Positions 1 to 11,981 of a stretch of DNA of 64,000 nucleotides are shown here, piece by piece. The stretch is taken from positions 1,240,001 to 1,304,000 of the forward strand of contig AP026164.1 of the NCBI GenBank assembly GCA_030295235.1. Direction: 5' to 3'. Numbering within the stretch: the stretch's first letter is position 1; each line of letters opens with the position of its first letter. This DNA is from Fistulifera solaris. Lineage: Eukaryota > Bacillariophyta > Bacillariophyceae > Naviculales > Stauroneidaceae. Position numbers and translations under genes: made by a program. The notes beneath the pieces were generated by a model. That model had not been told where the DNA came from, ran no database searches, and saw nothing but the letters and a program-made list of their open reading frames with translations.

Positions 1-1848
1 GCGCGGTGGCAGACTATATTCGCGACAGCAGCCAGTTGTCTGCTGTCGCGCACACGTATGGGTCCGTCATTGGGAATTGGTGTACGCATAATGTGACTTC
101 CTTTGATTACCTCTTCGATCGTGCGGTGACTTTCAATGAGGATTTATCGAAGTGGACGACGGGCAAGGTGACGAGCATGGTAAGCATTCTTTCTCTTTAT
201 CTACTTAAACGGTTGCCGTTTTTGTAAGTACTCATCTATCACTGCTCTTTTCCAGGTGGGTGTGTTTCGTGGTGCGGTATCTTTTAACATGGACTTGAAA
301 TGGAATTTGTCCAACGTCGAATCTATCGCCAGCATGTTTGAAGGAGCAGCTGCTTTCAACCGGGACATCGGATCATGGGATGCGTCGAACATCATAGATG
401 CTAAGAGATTATTTGCGGCAGCAACGTCCTTTACTGGGGGTTCCATATCTTTATGGGACGTTACGCGTATGGTCAATGTAGATGAGATGTTTGCCGGAGC
501 GTCATCCTTCAATGGAGATTTGAGCAGTTGGAAGTTAGCAAATGCCAAATCGCTTCGTCGTATGTTTGCAAGTGCTACTTCCTTTCGTCAGAATCTTTGC
601 ACGTGGACCAAGCACCTGTTGTTGAACGAAACAGTAGAAGTAAAGGACATGTTCATCGAGTCTAGTTGCCCTTCATCAGCGGACCCATTCGTCACAGTGA
701 GAGACGTTGGACCACTTTGTCACTATTGCTCAGAGCTTCCGTGCAATGATAATAATGATGTGACATGCCTTCCATTCGTACTTGGAAATGAATTTCGGCG
801 TGCAATCGCTGCATATCGACTTGATTCTAGCAGATACACCGCTGTTGCCTCTACTTATGGGCATCCGATCGGAAAATGGAACACATCGCAACTACATGAT
901 TTTCGTTATGCGTTCTTCAACGACTACAGTTTCACTGATGATATCAGCGAATGGGACACTTCTAACGCCATATCTATGGTGTCAATGTTTAATGGGGCGA
1001 CTTGGTTTCGTGGTGACATTTCAGGATGGGATGTCTCTCGCGTAATATACACATCGGACATGTTCAAGAATGCAGAGTGGTTCAATCAAGATATTTCGAT
1101 GTGGAATCTGTCTAGTATTCATTACGCTGATCGGATGTTTTATGGTGCTACTAGATTCAATCAGAATCTATGCGATTGGCGCAGTCGCTTTCTGTTTAAC
1201 AAGACGCGTCGTGTGGATGATATGTTTTCCTATTCGGGCTGTCCTAACAAGTCCTCACCCCTCGGAATTGGTTCGGGGCCGTATTGCCATGAATGCCCGC
1301 ACAGTCCTTCCACGTCCAACCCGATTAGCTCATCGATATCTCCGACGTCGTCTCCTATCGACAATTTTCCAACGAGCGCTTCGACATATCTTCCGACGAC
1401 ATCCAAATCCTTGCTTCCGGTTGTATCACCAACGAAGATGCCGCCACGTACTGCCTCTATGCAGCCATCAATGATGTATATTTCTTCTGAATCATCAGAC
1501 ATTCCTTCAACCTTGCCAACTCTCTTATCTATAACCCCCGTCTTTCGGCTATCAGACGTCCCGTCGATCTTTCCGACTGTTACTATCACTTCTGATTCCC
1601 CAACGAAGGAGCCCGCGAAAACAGATCATCACCTTCCAAGCGTGCATCCAACATATAAGTCATCGGCAATTCCGCCATTGGCCCAGTATGCACCGGATGT
1701 CTTGAGCGGAGGGTCCTCACCTTTGGAGAGCCAAACGCTGCCTCCGTCGATGAAACCAACTCCAGGAATTCCCAGTGGGGCGTCACGCTGTGTTTCACTT
1801 AACCCGTTCCAGTTCATCCTTTGCATTTGGACCAAGCTGAAGAAGTGA
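1..1848 (+). CDS. DUF285 (BspA-like) repeat surface protein, 5' partial
   Basis: The gene is cut by the window edge; the open frame runs from base 3. Exon 3-179 joins exon 256-1848 across a 76-nt GT-AG intron (180-255), phase 0. The protein has two tandem modules. Each begins with a segment like DSSxxxAVAxTYGxxIGxW, continues with about 25-residue repeats such as MFEGAAAFNRDIGSWD, and ends with a cysteine-bearing cap (NxTxxVxDMF, then SxCP, then GPxCHxC). Module 1 ends near base 740 and module 2 spans about 775-1305. A long Pro/Ser/Thr-rich stalk follows (about 1306-1790). These repeats match DUF285, found in bacterial surface proteins and expanded in diatoms. With the disulfide-like caps and stalk I infer a secreted or wall-attached protein; the signal peptide would lie outside the window. 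The last about 20 residues lack stalk character, so the true C-terminus may be frame-shifted. Confidence 0.75.
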
Positions 1849-1983
1849 TTTGGGCGATTTCTTGTCGGGCGCCAATCTCAAAAATGTTTTCCTTGCGGAC
1901 AGCGAAGCTCTCAAAGGTCCATTGTGGGTAACACTCATAGTACTCATTGTAATTCATGACAGATATTGACATTATTATTTTAA

Positions 1984-4900
1984 TTATGAAAGCCCAACAA
2001 CGGCTTCCAGTATTTCCTTATTGCTGGAGACCACCGCTTCGTCCTCGCCTTCAAAATCCAAAGCATCGTAGATATTCACAATCTTATAAGCCGTGGCTTC
2101 GTCAACCTCGAGACCCAAGTCGCCTCCAGTGAAAGCACCATATCGTACTAATTCTTTGATCAGGTCAACTGCATTCTCTTCTCTTCCGCGCAAAAGTTCG
2201 CCGCTGATCAATCCTAATGCATTTTTTGATAGACGCACAAGAAGAGCCTCAAACATCGATTCGCATTCCTCAGCGTCGATCCCCAAAGACTCTTGAATCT
2301 CAAGGAGATTATCCGCGTTTTCGGCTCTTATATCTCCACTCTTTAAACCAGGGGTAATTTCAGAATCGAACATCCGTGCAAGGCGGCTTTTCGAAACGCC
2401 TACGTCAGACTGGATATCCATGCCCATTGAGTTACACTTCTCGCGGAACGCTTTAATACCAGCTGGCGAAGGATTATCCATAAGAATGTTGATTTCTTCA
2501 GAAAGAAGTTTTTTCTGCGTTTGCGCGAGCATTTTTTCGCTCTGCTCGGACGTCAAGCCAAGCTTCATTTGAATATTGGCGAGAACCATCATGTCCTGTT
2601 GATCCATGGATCCTTTGGTCTTCATGGCGTTTGACACAAGATTGTCATAAACTGTACTTCCGATGGTATTGTTAATCTCATCAATCTTGTCTTTTGTCAG
2701 CCCGAGAATACCAGCGAAGAACTCCCGGTTTTCTTCGTATCGCTTAGCATTAGGGCCCTGTGTGGTGAAGCTACTTACAACAAACTGACGGTAAAGCAAC
2801 TCAGCCATTTGTTGGTCAATTGCACCGAGTCCGAGAGCAGTAATAGGGTAAACCATCTTAACATCCGGAACTTCTTCGGCGAAAAGCTCGCCGTCTTCTC
2901 CCTTCTTTTCTACCGTCTTCATACCGACCTCTTCCATAGTAGCAATGTCATTCTCTTTGTAGAAGTCGATCAGTTCCATTATGTCGCTCATAATATTAAC
3001 TTCCGCTCCCAATCCCAACACACCATCTGCACCTTTGCCAGACTGAAAGACGTCTTCGCCCATGTCTTTCCCACGACGTTCAGAAAGCTGTTGTTGTGAC
3101 AGGAGAGTTCGTTCCATCTCACTACCGATCCACTCAACTTTAGGCTTCATTTTTTCTTTGATGGCTTCCAAAAACAACGTTCTTGTATTTTGCTCTGATA
3201 CACTCAAACGCTCCTTAAGTTCGTCCAGCGATTCGCGAACCTCAGGGCGAATGACCCCAGTTGTCCCCATTGCTTCCAATACAGCCTTTTTATAAACATA
3301 CCCAAAGTGCTCCATATGAGCAGGGTACGTTTCCTCTACCTCCAGATGAAACATTTCACGGAGAGACTCGAGGGCCTTAAACAATGCTTTCGTGGGAACA
3401 CCGCCAGGAGATTTGCTGCTGATGATTTCAACTGCTTTACTGTAGAACGAGGCTCCAGATTCCCGTAGGTAGTCTTGAGAAAGACGGTAGTTTGCCATCA
3501 AATCGTCGATTTCTTTCTTCATGTTCTCAACCAACTCTTCCGTGTAATCAGCCGTGATTTCCAACATCGCGCGATTCAAAGTCTTTTGTAGTTGCGGTCC
3601 GAAGGCAGCTCTGGCCTCGATCTCAGCCTGCTGATCAGTGATTCCAAGAAGCCCTTTGACCTCACCAATCTGTTCGAATATTTCGTCAGTGAGCCGACCT
3701 TCTGGTGCTTTTCGTACAGAGCGCCCTAAAAAAAATACGGTAGAGCTTTATTCTTTCTTCTGTTGATAGGAAACCATTGGCTGACTGCTTATTCCAAGGG
3801 TTGCAAAACGTTTCGTCGAAGTTGGTATTGAACTCTTCTCCCCATCCAGACTTCTTTAAAATGGCGACCAAGGCACTTTTCGATTCAAGAGCTTCCAAAA
3901 GGTGGTCGTATGTCGCTGCCTCGTTATTTACTTTGGCGAATCGGTTCGTCTCCTCTAGTGGACCGCCGAGAGCCTGCATCACCATCGACGAGATGAGGGC
4001 TTTAGTCGAGTCTTCATGCATCAACAGTTCCTCACGACGCTTCTCCATAATATTCCAGGCTTCTTCAGGCGTCTTGTTTTTGGTCAGAACATCCTTCATA
4101 GCGGCCAAGGCGGTAGTTTGGTAGAGTGGCGAAGCTTCGCTTATAATTTCGTAATCCATATCCATTTCCGAAAGACCCAAAATGTCACGTAATGAATCCA
4201 ACTAAAACAAGTGGAAAGATGAGCCTCTTTCGCAACACGATCACGAACACAATAATAACAAGTCATAACTTACTCGATTCAACGCCTCGTCGGAAAATTT
4301 TAAAGATGAAAGATCCAGCGGCATTGCCTCCTCTTCCTCTTCCTCGTCGTCATCGTTCATTTTGCGTTCCGGCAGACCCAAACAGACTCGCACCTCTTGA
4401 TTGAATGTAAAGACGTGCATATCTGCAGCTACTTCTTCTTTAATTCCCAGTGTCTCACGTGCTCGCTTGAGCATATCCGAAGAAACGGCATTCGTTCCTA
4501 GCTTACTTCGCGTCGATTGAAGGGCTCGGTGGTAGAAAGGTTCAACGACACTCGCCACTCGCTCCATGGCAACCGGCAGAGTGAGACCCACCGCCTTGGC
4601 CACTCGCGTCATTTCGAAATTAAACGCCTGCGGCGAGTCTTCGGACAGCGCCCGTTCCGAGAGAAACAGCAGTTTGTCCATCGCCAGGCGGTCGGGGTGT
4701 TTGGGATCTTCCAATTCTTCCGTGGGAGTGAAGAGACACGTCTGTCGGTACCATTCCGCTGCCGCCGTCGCGTGCGCTTCGCCCACCGCCATGTTTTGCA
4801 ACGAAAGAGCCTGCTTCAACTTTTGCAGTTCCTTGATTTCCGATGTTTTCGCCGTCGGTTGAAATTTGACCATGCCGTGAAGGTAACTGGCATAGATTTC

Positions 4901-5458
4901 GGTGCACAGCACTTCCAAGTCCTCGTCGGACAATCCAAACGAATCTTGCACATCCCGCACTGCGGCTTGCGTCTTGGTCACATCCTCTAGTCCGGCATCG
5001 ACAATGGCCTGTGCGAGGGCCGGCTTGGCGCCCGATTGCGTGAGAACATCGAGTCGCGATTTGCCCACGGCGCCCGCGATGCCGGTGACCAAGGCCCCGG
5101 CAGCATGCGCCGCAATGCGACGGCTCGGTACTAAACCAAATCCCAACAATGCCGAAACGGGGATGCTGGCATATGAGGCCAACTTGAATAGATTCGGTGA
5201 TTGGCGTATTTGTTTTCCGAGAAAGTTGGTTTGATCGGCTTTTTCCGTGAGTTCCTGTAATTCTTCCATTCCTCCGGATGTTTCAACTAACATGGAGAGC
5301 GAAGCCGCCGTGCGTGCTTTCGAAGAAATGGAAAACGAAGGTGCGGATGTGCGGGACACGAAGGACGACGTGCCGATGGCTTTCTTCGGTACAAAAGCCG
5401 TGTAGGCTTCGCTGTTGGTTGCCAACAGCAAAAAGGCGGACACGCCTGTAAACTTCAT
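1984..5458 (-). CDS. TIC110: Tic110, plastid inner-envelope import protein
   Basis: Tic110 is the inner-envelope scaffold of the plastid protein import machinery. Exon 1 is 5458-4274 and exon 2 starts at 4201 after a 72-nt intron (4202-4273, GTAAGT donor, TTTTAG acceptor, phase 0). The start at 5458 gives a signal peptide ending EAYTA|FVPKK, an ASAFAP-type site for complex plastids; the open frame continues upstream to 5767 but adds non-signal sequence. A hydrophobic stretch at residues 91-132 would be the membrane anchor. The rest is a long helical, acidic stromal region with repeated LG(L/I)xxE patterns, as in Tic110. Length is about 1,133 residues, normal for the family. The frame breaks at an A8 run on the + strand (3728-3735). 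Dropping one base gives a smooth join (LYRIFLGRSVRKAPEGRL). A 49-nt intron starting GTTTCC would also restore the frame but removes conserved-looking sequence. Confidence 0.8.
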
Positions 5459-6143
5459 GTTATACCCTTCTTGTTTCTTCTTCAAAGAGTCAACGTTGTG
5501 CTCGTTATTTCGAGTGGTGCTATTTAGCCCACAAGTGTCTTGTGTCTTGTAGTTGTAGCCTTTCTTTCTAGAACGTTTTGGTTGTTGATTGATTGTCAAA
5601 AGGTTCAACTTGTCGTTTGACTGACCTACGTACAAAGTACAGTAACTTGTATCTCCAGGTGGAAGATCCTTTGGCCGTGATGAGAACCACGCGTTTTTTC
5701 TCCACCGAATGTCAGTCCACGACAAGTCGTCACGGTCGAAACAAGACCAGTGAATTAAAAATCGCACCAGTACTCAAGCGTCGAATGAACATGAACATGA
5801 ACACGTACTTGTACGCAGTTCGCGTTCGCATGCGCAAACGAAGAATCTTTAAAAGACAAATCTCCACCCATCCCCAGAGGTTGTGACGTCCTTGTTTCCA
5901 AAGAATCGAACTCGTTCCCTTGATAGACATTCTATTATTTGTGTGACATTCACATCGCTACGTAGTGTCGAAGTCGAATGATGTCTGCGATTTCATTTTC
6001 AAGATCCGACTTTTTTTTTTGTCTTGCACGTGTTTTCGTATCCTTGCAACACGCAACACCCTCGTCGTCGATGGTTGAATCGCCATCATCGTCTACTCCA
6101 CTTTTTTGGAATACTCCAAATCATCCAAAGGAATAAAAAATAA
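5459..6143. promoter_or_regulatory. Divergent promoter region, TIC110 / enolase
   Basis: This 685-bp region separates the start codons of TIC110 (leftward) and plastid enolase (rightward), so it should hold both promoters and 5' leaders. It contains a T10 tract at 6011-6020 and no convincing ORF, RNA gene or TATA box. Both flanking products are plastid-targeted, so co-regulation is possible but not shown by the sequence. Confidence 0.5.
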
Positions 6144-7833
6144 TGAAGTTCTCCAATCTTTCCTTTCTGTTTGCACTCGGTAAGTAGCATTGTCATGCCA
6201 ATACAATATACAACAGGAAAGCTGCGAGAGAGTGTACTTCTCGTTCCGAACGTCATCGAAAGAGTCGTTTGCATATCTGGTTTCCAACGCTCAATACACA
6301 CTTGCACTCACCTCCGCATCAACAGGCACCGTCACGACTTGTTGTGCCGCCTTTGTAGCTCCCTCCAGTCAATCCAGCAGCTCCACATCATCGTTGCACA
6401 TGGCCAAGATTACGGCCATTCAGGCCCGCGAAATCTTGGATTCGCGGGGCAACCCCACCGTCGAAGTCGATGTCACTCTCGATAGTGGTGTTTTTGTGAC
6501 AGCATCCGTTCCGTCGGGGGCCAGTACAGGCGCCTACGAAGCCGTCGAACTCCGCGACGGTGGTTCGCGGTACATGGGGAAGGGTGTCTTGAAGGCCGTC
6601 GAGAATGTCAACAGCGTTTTGGGTCCGGCCATTCTCGGAATGGATCCCACCGAGCAACAAGCGATCGACAACAAGATGCTCGAGATGGATGGGACACCCA
6701 ACAAGGCCAATATGGGAGCGAACGCTATCTTGGGCATCAGTTTGGCCGTTAGCAAGGCGGGGGCCGCGACCAAGAACGTGCCCTTGTACCAGCATTACGC
6801 GGATTTGGCGGGTAACAACTTGGACGAATTCACCATGCCGGTTCCTTGCTTCAATGTAATTAACGGTGGTAGTCACGCCGGTAACAAACTAGCGTTCCAG
6901 GAATACTTTGTCATCCCCACGGGCGCCAAGGACTTTACCGAGGCCATGCAAATCGGATGTGAGGTCTACCACAACCTGGGAAAGATCATTAAAGCCAAGT
7001 TTGGCGGTGATGCCACCTTGATCGGTGATGAGGGTGGTTTTGCTCCGCCCTGTGACAATCGTGAAGGCTGTGAGCTCATCATGGAAGCCATCAAGAAAGC
7101 TGGTTACGAAGGAAAATGCACCATTGGCTTGGATGTTGCCGCCAGTGAGTTCAAAGTCAAGGGCAAGGACGGATATGACTTGGATTTCAAATACGATGGA
7201 AATGTTATTACGGGTGAGGAGTTGGGCAACTTGTATCAATCATTGGTGAGTTCGTTCGTTCGTTCGTTACGTGAGCGATTCGCAGTTGAAAGAATTGACT
7301 TTTTCTAACACAGGTCGTTCGCTTTTTTCTCTGAACCGCAGGCTGCTGACTTCCCCATTGTAACTGTTGAAGACCCTTTCGATGAAGATGACTGGGAGAA
7401 CTGGTCCAAATTCACTGGAAAGAATGGCGAGCAATTTCAAGTGGTCGGCGATGACTTGACTGTTACCAACATTGAAAAGATTTCTCGTGCTATCGATGAA
7501 AAGGCTTGCACTTGCTTGCTGTTGAAAGTCAACCAGATCGGCAGCATCACGGAAAGTATCGCTGCTGTCAAGATGGCAAAGCAGGCCGGGTGGGGCGTTA
7601 TGACATCTCATCGTTCGGGTGAAACGGAGGATACGTACATTGCCGACTTGGCGGTAGGTCTCTGCACTGGTCAAATTAAGACTGGAGCTCCTTGCCGATC
7701 GGAGCGTTTGGCTAAATACAACCGACTGTTGCGTATCGAAGAAGAGCTAAAGAAAAAGGGTGCCAAGGTAACATACGCTGGAACAGGATTCCGTAAAACA
7801 GCATGGATGGGTGACGTCGCAGTTGCAAAGTAA
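6144..7833 (+). CDS. ENO: Enolase, plastid-targeted
   Basis: Enolase interconverts 2-phosphoglycerate and phosphoenolpyruvate. Exons are 6144-6180, 6326-7245 and 7342-7833, with introns of 145 and 96 nt (donors GTAAGT and GTGAGT). The first exon encodes only the hydrophobic start of a signal peptide ([13 protein letters not shown]). Exon 2 supplies the cleavage motif [10 protein letters not shown] and a Ser/Thr-rich transit segment, then the mature enzyme from [20 protein letters not shown]. Family landmarks present are [35 protein letters not shown], the catalytic-lysine segment [23 protein letters not shown] and [20 protein letters not shown]. Total length is about 482 residues, of which about 430 are mature enolase. 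The bipartite leader points to a complex plastid. An in-frame ATG at 6400, exactly where cytosolic enolases start, could give an unlocalised form. An AATAAA at 7885-7890 may mark the 3' end. Confidence 0.95.
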
Positions 7834-7982
7834 ATGATTTCGCGCAAGTAGTCCAACTTAATATCACTGTTAGATATGAGATTTAATAAAGAAAAAGGTC
7901 GTAGACTTCTTTGTGGGACTCTTGTGGATGGTGCTAGTGTCTTCCAAGACTTGCAATTGGTAGCGCCAGCTTTGTAGTAGTC

Positions 7983-10726
7983 TTACTGAGGCTGCATTCG
8001 CTTTGCATTTTTGACACCTTTGTTCTTCCGTGTAACCAAACTAGCGGTCTTAGCCCCACCAAAGTTCTTTTTCTTAGCAGCCTCCTCGATTGCTGACAAG
8101 TCAATTACAGGCGCCGATTCGATTCTCTCTACTCCTGCAACGTATCTAGCTTCGACTTTCTCCTTGAATTCTTTACTCTTTTCCATGTAAAATTTGTAAT
8201 CTCCTTGATATTTGACAAGTGCTCGATCTTCTACTGCTACGATGGAAGTAGCTACCCTAGAAATGAAGTATCGATCATGAGAAATAATCATGACGGATCC
8301 AGCGTAGTGTTGAAGGGCTTCCTCCAGCATCTCCTTGGCTGGAATATCCAAGTGATTTGTGGGTTCATCCAAAATGAGAAAGTTCGCCGGTCGCAACATC
8401 ATTGTGCATAATGATAAGCGAGCCTTCTCTCCACCGGACAAATTGCGAACCTTCTTGTCAACGGCGTCGCCTTTGAAAAGAAATTGACCCAGAAACGCTC
8501 GTAACTCATTGTATGACTGTCCATTACTTGCTCCTTGAATCGTCTCCAAAACAGTTTTATCCAGATCCAGAACGTCAGCCTGGTTTTGTTCGAAGTAATT
8601 CATAACCACATTCTGGCCAACTATACCAGCAGTGCCCTCATCCGGCGTTTCTTTTCCAACTAAAAGACGAAGAAGGGTGCTCTTGCCACAGCCATTCGGA
8701 CCGACCACGGCAATTCGGTCACCCTGTTCGATAAACAGATTAACATGGTCGAATAGACGATTCTGTGTTTGTGTTTGTTGATTTACGTAGCCATGTGACA
8801 AATCTTTAATTTCAGCGACTTCGGGACTCAACCGAGGTCCCTCTGGAAAGCGAAACTTGAATGGCTTTCCCAGAAAAGGGGGCTTTTGCACGTACTCTTC
8901 ACTCTTCATAAATTTCTCGAGTTTCGCCTCGCGCTGTTTGACAGCTTGTGGTTGCTTTACTTTGAATTTATTTATCCACTGCTTCTCTTCTTTGATCTTT
9001 TTCTCTTGTGCATTGTAAGCTGCGTGCCAGGCGTCCAGTCGAGCTTTCTTTAGCTGAAGAAATCGAGAGTAGTTACCATCGTATGTCGTACAAGTGCCGC
9101 CTTCCGCGTCCACAATCTTGGTGCACACCTGATCCAAAAACTCGCGATCGTGACTGACAATCACCATTGGAATATTTTGTTTTCGAAGAAACTCTTCCAT
9201 CCATTCCACGCTTTCGAGGTCCAAGTGATTTGTAGGTTCATCCAAGAGAAGCACGTTGGGATCCTGGAGCAGAACTTTTCCTAGACCAATTCTCATTTTC
9301 CATCCCCCAGAAAAGCTCGCGACAAGATAGTCCGCTTCTTCCTCATTGAAGCCCATCAGATCCATGACTTTTTGGACTCGACTCTCCAGTATGTAAACTT
9401 CTTTGTTCTCTGCTTCGTTTTGTAACTCTTGCATTCGGTCCAAAATTTGCTGCATTTTGTCTACGTCGTCGGCGGATAACTGCTCCAAGGCCGCTTCTGT
9501 TTCCTTAATTTCTTCAAGAATTGCGTTTTCGGCTGCAAAGACTGATAGTAGTTCCTCTTTCAACGTTCGTTCTGGGATAAGTTCATCCACAAACTCCTGG
9601 CGAAGTACCGCAACGCGCAAGTCTTTGGACGATTTTACTACATCACCGTACGTTGGCTCCAATTCTCCCGCCAAAATACGAATTTGAGTTGTCTTTCCTG
9701 CTCCGTTAGCTCCAACCTTTTTTTTGGTTTTTTGATTGTTTGGACATTTATTATATTGAACGCGAAGGAGCAGCAGAAATGTTGTTCAGCAATTGATTTT
9801 CGAAGCAAGGAATAACGAATGATAGACTCCAGTGAGAACAAACATAACGATTGAATTGATAGAGAGCCGTTCTACCTACCAAGCCAATGCGGTCGCCCGT
9901 TTGGACACCCCATGTTACGTCCTTGAGCACTTCCTGGTTTCGAAAGGTAATTCCGACGTTCTCGAGTCGAAGCGATGTATAATCTGGCTGGGAACTTTCC
10001 ATAACACGAATTCTTGGAGGAGGGCGTTCTTTTCGAATTTTATCTTCCAATGTAACCTTTTCTTCTTCATCTTCCTCCGAGTTTTCGTCTTGCGGCACTT
10101 CAACCTGAACTGCTATCACAGGTGACTCCGAAGTCTCCATTATTTCTAATTGTTTTTGCTTCTTCTTCTCTTGCTTTTCAGCCAGCTTGGCAGCCTCTTT
10201 TTCTTCCTTCTTTTCAAAGCTTTCAATTCTTTTTTCGAAAGCGGTGGTCCATCGCTGTCGCTGACATTCTCCCGGGCAGACTCGAGTGCTTCCAACTCTA
10301 GGGCTTTTTGCAGCATTAGATCCTTCTTGCTTAATTTAGGTTGCTCTTCCGGTTTCCTTTCCTTTTCTAATTTTGTGTGATCTTCGTCGCTACTTCCATT
10401 TAGAGATTCCATTGCCAGCGCATTTTGCAACATCTCTTCTTTCTTGCTGAGTTTTGGACTTTTCGGACTGGCTTGTTTACTTTCTTTTGCTTCTGCTTTT
10501 CCAGTTCCATTCTTTCCTTTTTGGATAATGGCTCATCTTCTTCCAGTTCATCCAGGACGTCAAGATTGAAAGAAGAAGCAACCTTTTTCTTTTTTGCGAA
10601 AAGAGCCGTCGCTGGTGACGACCCGCCCCAAACGGATGGTCGACGAGAGGATGTCGGAACGAATGATTGCACGCTGGACAAGCATGCCAGGGAAAGCATA
10701 AACAGGATAGTCCTTGTGTCTACCAT
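7983..10726 (-). CDS. Plastid-targeted ABCF (ABC-F) ATPase
   Basis: ABC-F proteins are soluble twin-ATPase factors that act on ribosomes. Exon 1 is 10726-9880 and exon 2 is 9716-7983, separated by a 163-nt intron (GTAGGT donor, A8G acceptor) that splits the first Walker A motif: IGL / VGANGAGKTT. The start gives a signal peptide with SVQS|FVPTSS, an ASAFAP-like plastid entry site. Next comes a Lys/Glu-rich region with four variants of the motif LSKKE (PLSKKER, KLSKKEEMLQNAL, KLSKKDLMLQKAL, PLSKKEL). Then two nucleotide-binding domains follow: SGGWKMRIGLG with LLLDEPTNHLD, and GPNGCGKST with LSGGEKARLSLC and LILDEPTNHLD. A charged linker joins them and a short basic tail ends the protein. Two single-base losses break the frame in the charged region (T4 at 10497-10500 and AAA at 10216-10218). 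Repaired length is about 860 residues. It resembles plant ABCF5-type proteins. Confidence 0.9.
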
Positions 10727-11218
10727 ATTGAATGCTTGTTAAAATTGTAGATGATAATTATTCTTATTCTGCTGGGTCGGATGATGGAAGAATTTTTTTT
10801 CATTTTGCCTCCAACATTATTATTTTTCGTCTTTCGTGGTCGCGACGGTTGACGTTTGAGCCGTTTTTAGCGAAAACGTCGTCCGCGACTTCTACACTCT
10901 GTTGAAACAGTACCATGGTTCCCTTCTTCCATTCCACGTGGATCTGGCACGGAGTTCAACACAAACGTCAGACGGCTGCGTTTCACCACCATCCAAACCA
11001 ACCGACATTTTTTCGTTTCTATCCGGTACTGAAATGCGTCAAGACAACACAACGCGTGATATATTAAGTACCGGTACGATATCAAGCACCCATCATCGTC
11101 ATCGCCCCAAGAAAAAATTTGAACAGGATGATGATTTCGGTGATGCGTTCGTCGCTCCATGGTCGCTACTTTACTTTGTCGAATAATGGTATATTCAAAG
11201 CCTGCAATATTTCTTATC
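10727..11218. promoter_or_regulatory. Divergent promoter region, ABCF / EF-P
   Basis: About 490 bp lie between the start codons of two plastid translation factors transcribed away from each other. I see AT-rich DNA, a short GTACCGGTAC element near 11070, and no supported ORF or RNA gene. A shared promoter is an inference from geometry only. Confidence 0.45.
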
Positions 11219-11981
11219 ATGTTCCGAAACCTGGTTTTGTTATTGACATTCTTCGCTGGAAGTTCTGCTTTCGTAATGGCTCCATCGACCCGACTAAGCA
11301 CGGCGTTGGCCGTCGCCGTGGATACTTCCGACATTAAGAATGGTATGACCATCGAGATCGACGGCGAGCCGCACAAAGTGCTGAGTTTTTCGATCATGAA
11401 GCAAGCTCGTGGTGCGGCCAAGACAACCATCAAGTTTAAGAACTTGGAACGTGGAAACACTATCGAAAACACCTACCGCTCGGGGGAGAAATTTGAAACG
11501 GCAATGATTGAACGAGTGGACGCGCAATTTACGTTTCAAGAAGGAGTACGTATAGTGACACAGACGCTGGATCTTAGCTTGAGGAACTGAAATCTTTCTT
11601 ATTTTCATCCTACTAATTGCCATAATCTATTTGCCCTCCATGTCCACAGAATACTTTCTTTTCATGAACACGGAGACATTTGAAGAAATCCCTGTCAACG
11701 AAAAAGTTGTTGATGATCGGGCTAAATGGATAAGTGAAGGCGGTGAAGTTACTTTGGTTACATTCAAGGACAAGGTGATCGAAGTCGTCGTTCCCTCTCC
11801 GCAAATCTTTGAAATTGTTCAAACCGATCCCAACATGAAAGGAAACACCGCCCAGGGCTACACCAAACCAGCCGTTCTAGACTGTGGAGCCACAATCAAT
11901 GTTCCAGGGTATCTTGAAACAGGTGAAAAGATCAAAGTCGACACGGAGAAGGGTGAATTCTTGGAGCGTGTCAGAGCATAG
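11219..11981 (+). CDS. EFP: Elongation factor P, plastid-targeted
   Basis: EF-P binds stalled ribosomes and promotes peptide-bond formation at polyproline stretches. Exons are 11219-11549 and 11650-11981, intron 100 nt. The donor must be the GTATAG at 11550, because the stronger-looking GTACGT four bases upstream breaks the frame. The chosen ATG gives a signal peptide with GSSA|FVMAP, an ASAFAP-type plastid site; an upstream in-frame ATG at 11186 would only lengthen it. The mature part has the KOW-like N-domain (DIKNGMTIEIDGEPHKVLSF), the central domain (LFMNTETFEEIPV) and the C-terminal OB domain (GNTAQGYTKPAVLDCGATINVP). Length is about 220 residues, normal for EF-P plus a leader. The loop that carries the modified residue reads KQARGAAK, with Arg64 where E. 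coli has Lys34. Confidence 0.93.

Noticed and set aside
201-548. 115-codon leftward ORF
   Set aside because: Exactly antisense to the DUF285 repeats; periodic coding on the other strand explains it.
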